Source: Myxococcales bacterium (lineage in GTDB: Bacteria; Myxococcota_A; Bradymonadia; UBA7976; UBA1532). Taken from it: a stretch of DNA of 64,000 nucleotides. Below the pieces are notes generated by a model that was given only the letters and a program-made list of their open reading frames with translations, ran no database searches and was not told the origin of the DNA. The DNA lies in NCBI GenBank assembly GCA_020633465.1, contig JACKDN010000023.1, positions 62,001 through 126,000 on the forward strand, written 5' to 3'. Below, piece by piece: positions 23,671 to 31,666 of this stretch; position 1 is the stretch's first letter; every line of letters starts with the position of its first letter. The position numbers and the translations under genes are program-made.

Positions 23671-26440
23671 GGTCACCGCGGCCCTGGCCGGCGGCGCCTG
23701 GACCGGCCTGCAGAACGGCCTGGTGTCGGTGGGCATCGACGTCGCGGCCACCGCGGCGGCCAAGAAGATCCCCTACGTGGCGGGCTTCATCGAGGTGGGC
23801 CGCCTGGCCTACGATCCCAAGGCCTGGCTCGACACGACCGCCAAGGGCCTGGTGGGCGGCGGCAAGATCGGCAGCGGCATCGACAAGATCGCCAGCGGCA
23901 ACCCGATCGACATCATCGAGGGCGTGCTCGACATCGGGACGGGCATCAACCAGATCGTCGGCACCATCTCGTCCATCCTGTGGATCGTCGCGGCGGCGGG
24001 CTTCATCGTCAGCCTGTTCTTCCCGGCGCTGCTGCCCTTCGTGGCGCTGGCGGCCAAGTGGGCGGCGCTGCTGGGCACGGTGAGCGCGACGCTGGGCCTG
24101 GCGCTGCAGGCGCTGAGACCGATCGTCATCGGGCTGAGGGCCGTCGACATCCTGTACCTCGAGAGCGATCCGGCGGCGGCCGAGGCCAAGGCGGCCGGGC
24201 TGCAGGAGACGACGGCGGCCTTCGCGGCCGACTGGACGGCGCGCTCGGGCAAGGCGGTGCGCGGGCGCGCGGCGGCGCGGCGGGACGCGAAGGCGCAGGC
24301 CGCGGCGCAGGGCAAGCCCCTGGCGCCGCCGACGCGCATGCCCAAGCCCCCGCTGTGGAGCCGCATCGCCGGCGTGATGACCGGCGAGCTGGGCAAGGGG
24401 CGCGGCGAGGCGATCGGCGGCGGCTTCGCCGGGTCGCCGGGCAAGCCGGGGCGGCTGATGCCCAGCCGCATGAAGAAGGACATCTGGGACGACGCGCGCA
24501 ACACGGCGGGCGCCACCCGCGACACCTTCCGCGCGCGTGGCACCGGCGAGCGGCTGGCGGGCCTCGAGGCCCGCGGGGTGCAGACCTACACCAGCCAGCA
24601 GCACAAGGATCGGGTCAACCGGCAGCTCGAGCAGCGGGGCGGCAAGGGCGCGCGCGACACCAGCGTGCAGGCGGCCGAGGCGCAGCAGCGGCAGGCCGAG
24701 GCCGAGCAGCGGTACCGCGACGCGACGCAGCGGCGGAACCAGACGCGGGCCGAGCTGCGCGACGCCGAGCGCCGGGTGCGCGAGGCCAACCAGAAGGTGC
24801 AGGCGGCGCAGCGCGGCAGCGGGGCGCAGCGCGCGGCGGCCGAGGCCGAGCTGAACGAGCGCAAGGCGCTGCTGCGGTCGTATCAGTCGGACGTGCGGCA
24901 GCTGAACAGCCAGCTCGGCGACGCGCGGACGACGCTCGAGATGGCGCGCTCGGCGCACCAGGCCAACCCCAACGGCGTGGGCGCGGATGGCGTGCCGTTC
25001 AGCCAGAAGGTGGCGCAGGCGCAGCAGCGGGTCAGCCAGCTCGAGAGCCAGATGACGTCGGCGCGCAGCGGGGTGCGCGAGGCGGACGCGCTGGTGGCGG
25101 ACGGGCGGTCGGCGGTCGATCGGGCGCGGGCGCCCATCGTGCAGGCGCGGCAGGAGGCCCAGGCGGCCGTCGCGGCGCGCAACCAGGCGAACACGGCCAA
25201 CTCGCAGGCCAGCCAGGATCGCCAGGGCGCCGTGGCCGAGCGGCGGGACGCGCGAGGGGCCGCGGCGCCGCTGGACACCGAGACCAACCGCCAGGCGCAG
25301 GCGCAGTTCGACGCGCGCATGCAGCACATCGCGGCGACGGGCGGCGGCGACAAGAAGGACTACCTGCACAGCCAGAACCCGCCCGACAGCTCGTTGGGCC
25401 TGATGGCGAAGAACGTCGACAAGCTGGTGCAGCAGGAGACCGCGCAGGCCGGCGACAAGAAGAAGGCGGGCGAGGCGCTGTTCGACGCGGTCGGCGGGGC
25501 CTTCGGCGGGGGCGACGCGCAGGCGCAGCAGCCGGGCGCGGGTGGGCCGGGCGCGGGCCCGGGGGCCGCGGGGCCGGGCGGCGCGCCGGTGGATCACGTC
25601 GCGCTGATTCAGGCCAAGCTGGCCGAGATCACCGCGTCGCTGCCCTCGCCGCCGCTGGACGCGCCGGGGCGCATCGACGGCGCGGCGCTGGCGATGGAAG
25701 AGGTGCTGGCCGAGGAGGCGCGGCTGACCGAGGCCAAGGCCGACCTGCAGGCGCTGAGCGTCGAGGGCGAGGCCCAGGTGACCGAGATGCAGGGCGCCAA
25801 GGGCATGGTCGAGGCCAACCAGGGCGGCGCCGACGCGCTGCAGGCCGAGGCCGACGCGCTGCTCGAGAAGCAGACCGAGCTGAAGGGGAAGGCCGACGAG
25901 ACCAGCGGCCAGGCCGCCGAGGGCAAGGCGTCCGGCAGCAAGGGCCACGGCATGCTGGCGCCCATCCTGAGCAAGATGCTGCAGCTGTTCGGCATGCTGC
26001 CGGAGAAGATCGCCAAGGGCGGCGGGGCCGGCGGCAAGACGAAGCAGCTGGGTGAGGCGGCCGAGGGGACGACCAACGCGGCCGACGCGGCCAGCGAGGC
26101 GGCGCAGGCGGCCGGGCAGGAGGCCAGCGCGCGCACGCAGACGACGTCGCAGGTGAAGGGCGGCGTGGACGCGGACAAGGGCGCGCTGGACGGGCTGGGC
26201 CAGCAGATCGAGGCCGACCAGCAGAGCGCCGAGCAGGGCATCGCCGAGGTGCAGCAGGGCGAGCAGACGGCGGAGCAGGAGCTGCAGACGCTGGCGGCCG
26301 AGAAGACGCGGCTGGAGCAGGAGCACGCCAGCCAGGTGCAGGCGGCGACGGCCTGGGCCACCGAGCACCAGGGCACGCGCGAGGGGCAGATGGCCGAGCT
26401 CGAGGCGCTGGTGGCCGCGGCCGAGGCGGCGAAGCAGTGA
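23669..26440 (+). CDS. Large membrane-segment/coiled-coil protein, possible injection-system-associated protein
   Basis: 923 residues; no family assigned with certainty. The first ~60 residues are helical and Ala/Gly-rich (GLQNGLVSVGIDVAATAAAK). Hydrophobic stretches between ~90 and 155 (SILWIVAAAGFIVSLFFPAL, ALLGTVSATLGLALQALRP) could span a membrane. Residues ~190-310 are basic with Pro linkers, and ~310-620 and ~660-923 are long Gln/Glu/Ala coiled coils separated by a Gly/Pro-rich hinge. The composition resembles large proteins encoded with extracellular contractile injection systems, but the DUF4157 domain usual there is not visible and an in-frame stop directly precedes 23537, so the N-terminus may be lost. 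Its end overlaps the TPR gene by four bases (GTGA). Confidence 0.55.
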   Translation: MVTAALAGGAWTGLQNGLVSVGIDVAATAAAKKIPYVAGFIEVGRLAYDPKAWLDTTAKGLVGGGKIGSGIDKIASGNPIDIIEGVLDIGTGINQIVGTISSILWIVAAAGFIVSLFFPALLPFVALAAKWAALLGTVSATLGLALQALRPIVIGLRAVDILYLESDPAAAEAKAAGLQETTAAFAADWTARSGKAVRGRAAARRDAKAQAAAQGKPLAPPTRMPKPPLWSRIAGVMTGELGKGRGEAIGGGFAGSPGKPGRLMPSRMKKDIWDDARNTAGATRDTFRARGTGERLAGLEARGVQTYTSQQHKDRVNRQLEQRGGKGARDTSVQAAEAQQRQAEAEQRYRDATQRRNQTRAELRDAERRVREANQKVQAAQRGSGAQRAAAEAELNERKALLRSYQSDVRQLNSQLGDARTTLEMARSAHQANPNGVGADGVPFSQKVAQAQQRVSQLESQMTSARSGVREADALVADGRSAVDRARAPIVQARQEAQAAVAARNQANTANSQASQDRQGAVAERRDARGAAAPLDTETNRQAQAQFDARMQHIAATGGGDKKDYLHSQNPPDSSLGLMAKNVDKLVQQETAQAGDKKKAGEALFDAVGGAFGGGDAQAQQPGAGGPGAGPGAAGPGGAPVDHVALIQAKLAEITASLPSPPLDAPGRIDGAALAMEEVLAEEARLTEAKADLQALSVEGEAQVTEMQGAKGMVEANQGGADALQAEADALLEKQTELKGKADETSGQAAEGKASGSKGHGMLAPILSKMLQLFGMLPEKIAKGGGAGGKTKQLGEAAEGTTNAADAASEAAQAAGQEASARTQTTSQVKGGVDADKGALDGLGQQIEADQQSAEQGIAEVQQGEQTAEQELQTLAAEKTRLEQEHASQVQAATAWATEHQGTREGQMAELEALVAAAEAAKQ

Positions 26441-27498
26441 GCGAGCGGCAGAACGACGAGGGCGCCGGGCCCGAGGTCGATCCCGACGACGCCATCCGGG
26501 CGCGGCTGGTCGAGCTGGCCGAGGAGGCGGCGCTGGCCGAGGGCGACGACGCCGCGCGGCTGCACGCCGAGGCGGCGGCCGGTCTGACCGCGCTCGGCGA
26601 TCTGTACGCCGCCGAGGTGGCGCTGGCCGAGGCCTTCGAGGCGGCCGAGGATCCCGCGCTGCAGGCCGAGTACCTGTACGGGCGGGGCGTGCTGCAGGCC
26701 GAGCAGCCCGATCGCGCCGAGCGCGCCGACGGCACGCTGGTGAAGGCCAAGGCGATGGCCTTCGTGTTGGGCGACTTCGACCTCGAGCTGAAGGCGACGA
26801 AGCGGCTGATCAAGCTGCGCACGGCCCAGCTGCGGCTGGACGAGGCCATCGGCGCGCTGACCGATCTCATCGAGCGCCTGGGGCAGGTCGGGCGGCGGAT
26901 GGATCTGCTGCACGCGCTGCGGCTGCGCGCCAACCTGTACCTGGGGCAGGGGCCCTTCCGCCTGAAGAAGGTGATGGAGGATCTCGACCACGCGGTGGCG
27001 CTGGCCGAGCGGCTGGACCAGCCCGCCATCGCGTTCCAGCTGCGCATGGAGCGCCGCGGCGTCCACGACTACCTCGGCGGCGGCGCCACGCCCGAGCGCC
27101 TCGAGGACATGCTCGAAGAGGCCCGCGCCCTGGGCGACGAGGGCCTGGCCGGGCAGGTGCGCTTCGCCCAAGCCACCGCCGCCATGCGCCAGGGCCGGCC
27201 CGCCGAGGCCGAGGAGCACGCGACCGCCGCGCGCGAGGGCGCCCTCGAAGACGACGATCCCGTGCGCTACGTGCTGGCTTGCATGGTCATCGCAGAGGCC
27301 CGCGACGCCCAGGGCGACCGCGCCGGCGTCATCGAGATCCTGCTGCGCTGCAAGTCCTCGCTCGAGGATCGGCTGGGCCGCGAGGCCGGCCAGCAGGTGG
27401 TCGTCGTGCTCGACAGCCTGCAGCACCGCTGGGGCGGCCAGCAGGCCGTGGTCGAGGCGCTCGCCGAGTACCGGGCGCGGATGGCGGCCGAGGGGTAG
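26437..27498 (+). CDS. TPR-type helical repeat protein
   Basis: 353 residues with GTG start. After an acidic N-terminus the protein is helix pairs with TPR-like spacing: LHAEAAAGLTALGDLYAAEVALAEAF, QAEYLYGRGVLQAEQ, TKRLIKLRTAQLRLDEAIGAL, LHALRLRANLYLG, LGDEGLAGQVRFAQATAAM and VLACMVIAEARDAQGDRA. No signal peptide, so cytoplasmic. The start overlaps the stop of the large coiled-coil gene (GTGA), which implies coupled translation at matched levels. A chaperone or adaptor for that protein is the natural guess, but not shown. Confidence 0.68.
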   Translation: MSERQNDEGAGPEVDPDDAIRARLVELAEEAALAEGDDAARLHAEAAAGLTALGDLYAAEVALAEAFEAAEDPALQAEYLYGRGVLQAEQPDRAERADGTLVKAKAMAFVLGDFDLELKATKRLIKLRTAQLRLDEAIGALTDLIERLGQVGRRMDLLHALRLRANLYLGQGPFRLKKVMEDLDHAVALAERLDQPAIAFQLRMERRGVHDYLGGGATPERLEDMLEEARALGDEGLAGQVRFAQATAAMRQGRPAEAEEHATAAREGALEDDDPVRYVLACMVIAEARDAQGDRAGVIEILLRCKSSLEDRLGREAGQQVVVVLDSLQHRWGGQQAVVEALAEYRARMAAEG

Positions 27499-27693
27499 GG
27501 GGCCGAGCGGGCGGGCGGCGCGCGAAGGGCGCCGCGGCGCCCGGCGGCCGGTTCGCTGGCCGAGTCGGCGACAGCGGCGCTGGGCGCGGAGGGGGTCGGC
27601 GGCCTCCTCGCTGACCGAGTCGGCGACGTCGACGGCGACGGCAACGGCAACGGCAACGACCGCGCGGCTGAGCGGCCGCGGCGCCGCGGTCGC
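27499..27693. other. Convergent intergenic region with short direct repeats
   Basis: 195 bases between the TPR gene and a convergent secreted-protein gene. Contains two copies of ccgagtcggcgac (around 27560 and 27615), a run of ggcaac hexamers (about 27640-27658) and several GC-rich inverted repeats (for example gagcggccgcgg near 27668). It may act as a terminator for both genes. No open frame with coding character. Confidence 0.35.
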
Positions 27694-28638
27694 TCAGGGC
27701 GCGACGTCGGCGCGCCGCACGGTCAGCTCCGCGTGATCGTCCCCGATCAGCATGTTCACCAGCTTCTCCACCACGACGACGTGCCGCTGGCCGCGCAGGT
27801 CGAAGTGCACCACGTCGCCCACCTTGGCCGACTGCGCCGTCGCGAACACCTGGCCGTCGGCGGCGCGCAGGGTGATCGCCACCTGGCCGCCGGTGATGTC
27901 GCCGAGGTGCACCTCGACGTAGCCGTGGGTGCCGGGCACATCCTCGCTGCGGCGCTGGACGACGGTGAAGCGGGCCTGCTCGCCGGGTAGATCGAGCGCG
28001 GCCGGGATGGCGCGCAGGGCGCCCAGCCAGGCGCCCGCCTCGTCCGTCACCTCCAGCTCGCCGGCCTTCAGCCAGGCCGCGCGCAGGTCGCCCTTGATCG
28101 GCAGGGAGGCGGTGGTGCCCGCGGGGGGCGCATCGACGTCGACGCGGGTGACGCCGGTCTTCACCACCGCCGGGCCCTTCGGGCCGACCGGGCGCCAGGC
28201 GAACTCGAGGCGGTCGACGGTCGCGGGATCCACCCACCGGGCGCCGAACGACACCGGGTCGCGCGCGCCGTCCGCGCGCACCAGCGTCACCGTCGGGCGC
28301 GAAGCCGGGACGGCCTCGAAGAAGATGGGCAGGCTCTCGGCGCGCCGCCCGTCGGCGTAGCGCGCGTACACCTGGAACTGCGCCGCGCCCTCGACGGCCG
28401 CGGCCAGGCGGGGGTCGCCCAGGTTGAAGGCCCAGCCGTCGGCGGCGGGCACCAGCGGCAGGCGGCGCGGATCGGTGGCCGACGCGGCGGCCCACACCTC
28501 GGCGGGATCACCGCTGACCTTCACGGTGACCGGCCGGTTGGCGCCCGCGGGCATCGGCAGGCGCAGGGCCGCGGGCAGGTCGCCGACGGTCACCGAGGGC
28601 GGCGCGGCGAGGACGAGCAGGGCGAGGAAGGGGAGCAT
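27694..28638 (-). CDS. Secreted protein of unknown function
   Basis: 314 residues. Signal MLPFLALLVLAAPPSVTVGD (hydrophobic core with a possible cleavage after Ala). The rest appears to be beta-sandwich domains: PVTVKVSGDPAEVW, QFQVYARYADGRRAESLPIF, DRLEFAWRPVGPKGP, ARFTVVQRRSEDVPG and DVVHFDLRGQRHVVVVEKLV. No catalytic motif was seen. AGGAGA lies about four bases before the start. The lipase gene ends 17 bases upstream, so the two are probably one operon. Confidence 0.65.
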   Translation of the reverse strand: MLPFLALLVLAAPPSVTVGDLPAALRLPMPAGANRPVTVKVSGDPAEVWAAASATDPRRLPLVPAADGWAFNLGDPRLAAAVEGAAQFQVYARYADGRRAESLPIFFEAVPASRPTVTLVRADGARDPVSFGARWVDPATVDRLEFAWRPVGPKGPAVVKTGVTRVDVDAPPAGTTASLPIKGDLRAAWLKAGELEVTDEAGAWLGALRAIPAALDLPGEQARFTVVQRRSEDVPGTHGYVEVHLGDITGGQVAITLRAADGQVFATAQSAKVGDVVHFDLRGQRHVVVVEKLVNMLIGDDHAELTVRRADVAP

Positions 28639-28655
28639 CGGATCTCCTGGGGCCG

Positions 28656-29387
28656 TCAGGTCACGGGCGTCGGCGCCGGCTCGGCAGCGTACAGGCGGCG
28701 ACGGACCTCCGCGTAGACGTCCGGCGCGTAGGTGAGGGCGACGTGGCCCAGGCGGCGGAAGCGCACGTTGGCGCCGTCGTCGATGTGCGAGCACCACCAG
28801 GGGCAGACGAGGTCGCCGGTGGAGTAGATCGAGGTCAGCGGGACGGCGGCCGGGAAGGGGTGGTCGCGCAGGGCGCGCACCAACTGCGAGCGGGGCAGCA
28901 GGTCGAAGGCGGACGAGCGCAGCAGCCCGAAGCCGGTGAGCGCGACGGCCACCGCGGCGGTCGGCGTGCCGTGATGCGGCGTGCCCAGGGTGGTGACGCT
29001 GCGGATGCGCGCGCCGCCGTAGAGCTGCACGCAGGCCCGGGCGACCAGGCCGCCCTTGCTGTGGCCGACCAGGTGCACCGCCTCGACGCCCTTGCGCGCC
29101 AGCCGCTCGATCTTGTCGTGCACGCGCGCCGCGACCACCTCGATGGGCAGGGTGTTGAAGGGGCCGACGCCGCGCAGGGCGAAGCTGGTGACCTCGAAGC
29201 CGTCCGCGCGCAGCCGCCGCTCCATGGCGCGCCACACGTTGCGCGTCTGAAAGAAGCCGTGCAGCAGCACCACGTGCGGCCGCGCGGGGTCGAGCGCCTC
29301 GCGGCGCCGGATGCGGTTGCCCGCCAGGTAGATGGCGCGAACGCTGCCCAGCTGACCGCGGGCGAACCGATAGGTGCGGCGGATCAC
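28656..29387 (-). CDS. Alpha/beta-hydrolase, triacylglycerol-lipase-like
   Basis: 243 residues from a GTG start. Motifs: oxyanion-hole HVVLLHGFFQTRNVW, nucleophile elbow GHSKGG (Ser in VHLVGHSKGGLVARA), TLGTPHHGTPTA typical of lipases of the class 2/LipA type, an acid in YSTGDLVCPW and a C-terminal His in LGHVALTY. It lacks a signal peptide; the basic N-terminus (RRTYRFARGQL) may be membrane-associated. It hydrolyses esters, probably lipid esters. A TACACT hexamer ends six bases before the GTG and no Shine-Dalgarno is seen, so the message may be leaderless. First gene of a two-gene operon. Confidence 0.8.
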   Translation of the reverse strand: MIRRTYRFARGQLGSVRAIYLAGNRIRRREALDPARPHVVLLHGFFQTRNVWRAMERRLRADGFEVTSFALRGVGPFNTLPIEVVAARVHDKIERLARKGVEAVHLVGHSKGGLVARACVQLYGGARIRSVTTLGTPHHGTPTAAVAVALTGFGLLRSSAFDLLPRSQLVRALRDHPFPAAVPLTSIYSTGDLVCPWWCSHIDDGANVRFRRLGHVALTYAPDVYAEVRRRLYAAEPAPTPVT

Positions 29388-29555
29388 GGGGGCAGTGTAC
29401 TGCGCGGGCGAGGAAGGGAGTGAGAGGGTCGTCGGGCCGCGCGGTGGGCGACGCCCCGGGGGGGCGGTCGGCCGTCGGCGACGAGCGGCCCGCTGGCGCG
29501 AGGACGATGCGCGACGCGGCCGCGCCCGACGGCCGGCCGACGGCAGCGCCGCTGA

Positions 29556-29775
29556 CGATTGGACGGATGCCCGCTTACGATTGGACGGACGCCCACTTAC
29601 GATTGGACGGACGCCCGCTTACGATTGGACGGACGACCGCTTACGATTGGACGGACGTCCGCTTACGATTGGACGGACGTTCGCTTACGATTGGACGAGC
29701 ATCTGTTTGCGATTGGACGGGCGTCTACTTACGATTGGACGGCCGTCGACCTTCGATCGGCCGCCCGCTCGGGGG
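29556..29775. repeat. Tandem array of ten 22-bp repeats
   Basis: Units start every 22 bases from 29556. Each has the shape cgattggacgg-(acgtcc variable)-gctta. Units 1-6 are nearly identical, 7-9 diverge and the tenth (29754-29775) is degenerate. All reading frames stay open through it, so an apparent 66-base amino-acid repeat is a by-product. The 22-base period is about two turns of B-DNA, so bound proteins would line up on one face. A related three-unit array lies at 33688. Confidence 0.85.
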
Positions 29776-29795
29776 GCCGGCACCGCGCGGAGAGC

Positions 29796-31019
29796 ATGTA
29801 CCCACGTTTCGCCCGACAGCGCATCCGAGCGGCCCTCGCGGACACCCGCGTCGTCCTGGTGATCGGGCCTCGACAGTCGGGCAAGACGACCCTCGTGCGG
29901 GCGTGCGCGGACGACGCGATGCCCTTCCTCACCCTCGACGACGCCAGCACCCTCGCCGCGGCCAGCGCCGATCCGACCGGCTTCGTTCGGGGCCTGGAGC
30001 GCGCGGTCATCGACGAGGTGCAGCGCTCGCCCGAGCTGCTGCTCGCCATCAAGCAGAGCGTCGATGACGATCCGCGGCCGGGCCGCTTCCTGCTCACCGG
30101 CTCGGCGGACGTGATGACGCTGCCCCGGGTGGCCGACTCGCTCGCGGGCCGGATGGAGATCGTCCGACTGCTGCCCCTGGCGCAGGCCGAGCTCCGCGCA
30201 GAGCGCCCGCCGACCTTCCTGGCGCGGGCCTTCGCCGGCCAGGTGCCCCCACCCGGCGCCCTGCTCACCGGCGACGATCTGGTGCAGGCGGTCCTCGCCG
30301 GCGGCTACCCGGAGGCCCTGCAGCGCCCGGCCTGGGCCCGCCGGCGACGCTGGCTGCTCGACTACGCCGAGGCGATCCTCCAGCGCGACGTGCACGACCT
30401 CGCCCAGATCGAGCACGTCCAGCACATGCCGAGGCTGCTGCGCGTGCTCGCCCACCACGCCGGGCAGCTGGTGAACTACACGTCCGTCGGCGGCGCGCTG
30501 GGCCTGAACCGGGTCACGACGCAGAAGTACGTGGGCCTGGTCGAGCAGCTCTTCCTGTCGCGCACCCTCGCGCCGTGGTCGAGCAACGCGCTGAAGCGGC
30601 TGATCAAGACGCCGAAGCTGCACTTCCTCGACGCCGGCCTGCTGGCCGCGCTGCGGGATCTCTCGCCCGATCGCGTGCGCGCCGACCGCAGCGCCTTCGG
30701 CCCCGTGCTCGAGTCCTTCGTGCTGGCCGAGCTGCTGAAGCTCGCGAGCTGGGCCGACGACCGCCACGACTTCTTCCACTACCGCGACAAGGACGGCAAC
30801 GAGGTGGACGTGGTGATCGAGGACGGCGCCGGCCGCGTCGTCGGCGTCGAGGTGAAGGCCTCGGCCACCGCCACGCCCGCCGACTTCGCCGGCCTGCGCC
30901 GCCTCGCCGACGCCTGCGGCGACCGCTTCGCCCTGGGCATGGTGCTGTACGACCACGACGTGGTGGTGCCCTTCGGCGAGCGGCTGTTCGCCGTGCCGCT
31001 GCCGGCGCTGTGGGGGTGA
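29796..31019 (+). CDS. AAA ATPase with DUF4143-type nuclease-like C-terminal domain
   Basis: 407 residues. Starts MYPRFARQRIRAAL, with Walker A GPRQSGKT (24-31), Walker B region RAVIDEVQRSP and sensor-like LLTGSADVMTLP. This is followed by a winged-helix segment (LVNYTSVGGALGLNRVTTQKYV) and the C-terminal DUF4143 block with a PD-(D/E)xK-like pattern: GPVLESFVLAELLK, HYRDKDGNEVDVVIED, VVGVEVKASATAT. These ATPases are widespread, often in islands, with no settled function. The open frame extends upstream through the 22-bp repeats, but the Met at 29796 matches the family N-terminus. The next gene starts five bases after its stop. Confidence 0.82.
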   Translation: MYPRFARQRIRAALADTRVVLVIGPRQSGKTTLVRACADDAMPFLTLDDASTLAAASADPTGFVRGLERAVIDEVQRSPELLLAIKQSVDDDPRPGRFLLTGSADVMTLPRVADSLAGRMEIVRLLPLAQAELRAERPPTFLARAFAGQVPPPGALLTGDDLVQAVLAGGYPEALQRPAWARRRRWLLDYAEAILQRDVHDLAQIEHVQHMPRLLRVLAHHAGQLVNYTSVGGALGLNRVTTQKYVGLVEQLFLSRTLAPWSSNALKRLIKTPKLHFLDAGLLAALRDLSPDRVRADRSAFGPVLESFVLAELLKLASWADDRHDFFHYRDKDGNEVDVVIEDGAGRVVGVEVKASATATPADFAGLRRLADACGDRFALGMVLYDHDVVVPFGERLFAVPLPALWG

Positions 31020-31023
31020 GCCC

Positions 31024-31428
31024 ATGCGGAAGACGTTGGCCGGCGTGCTGCTCGTGGCGGTCGGAGGCGTCGCGTACTGGGTGGTGCTGCCCCGGCGGCA
31101 CGTGGTGACCGTCCGCAACGCCGCCAGCACCCCGATCCGCGACCTGTCGCTCGTCGCGTCGTCGGGGCCGTCCACCACGCATCCCGAGGATCTCGCCCCC
31201 GGTGGTGAGGTTCGGTGGGCGGTGCGCGGCGGCCTGGGCGAGTACGTCCGGTTCGAGGGCGATGTCGACGGCGAATCCTGCATCGTCTTCTTCGGCTACC
31301 CCGCCGGGTTCGTCCGCAGTCCGCGGGAGGATGTTCGGCTCACCTACCTCGGAGGGCGGCGCTTCCGCGAGCGGGCCGAGCCGCTGTTCGGCAGCGCCCG
31401 GTCGGCAGAGGTGGGGTGCGAACCGTAG
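31024..31428 (+). CDS. Small membrane-anchored or secreted protein
   Basis: 134 residues. MRKTLAGVLLVAVGGVAYWVVL forms a single N-terminal hydrophobic helix with a basic start, either an uncleaved anchor or a signal. The remainder reads as a small beta domain (HVVTVRNAASTPIRDLSLVA, EDLAPGGEVRWAVRGG, YVRFEGDVDGESCIVFFGYP, DVRLTYLGG). Not recognised. Only five bases separate it from the ATPase stop, so probably cotranscribed. It lies within the segment bracketed by the 22-bp repeats. Confidence 0.55.
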   Translation: MRKTLAGVLLVAVGGVAYWVVLPRRHVVTVRNAASTPIRDLSLVASSGPSTTHPEDLAPGGEVRWAVRGGLGEYVRFEGDVDGESCIVFFGYPAGFVRSPREDVRLTYLGGRRFRERAEPLFGSARSAEVGCEP

Positions 31429-31666
31429 GCGGCGCGGATTGACCGCCGATCGCAGCAGTAGGGCGCGGAGGTGCAGCGTGGCGACGCGACTCGAAGGACG
31501 GCGCGATGCCGAGACCCGGCGACGCTCGATGGACCGCGATCGGCTTCACGGTGCGGGTGTGCGTTCAACGCCAGATTGGTCGTCCTGTCGACAGAAATCG
31601 ATGTTTGCGGCACTATTCGGCAGAAAGGCGGCCTTCTTTGGCTGTCTTCGGTGAAACGAGTGCGCC
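31429..31666. other. AT-richer intergenic region upstream of the defence-like pair
   Basis: 238 bases before the RloA-like gene. It is clearly less GC-rich than its surroundings (for example 31590-31640), which fits a junction with transferred DNA or a promoter. TTGGTC-like and CTATTC-like strings are present but no convincing promoter pair. No coding frame stands out. Confidence 0.3.

Noticed and set aside
23315..26368. 1017-codon minus-strand open frame opposite the coiled-coil gene
   Set aside because: Leu/Arg-rich antisense; the plus strand has proper codon bias and a coupled downstream gene.
29556..29775. 22-bp repeat array as a CRISPR
   Set aside because: Units are directly contiguous with no unique spacers and the unit itself varies; it is a tandem repeat.
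29559..29795. Extension of the DUF4143 ATPase N-terminus through the repeats
   Set aside because: The 22-base period keeps all frames open; family N-termini begin at MYPRFARQR (29796).
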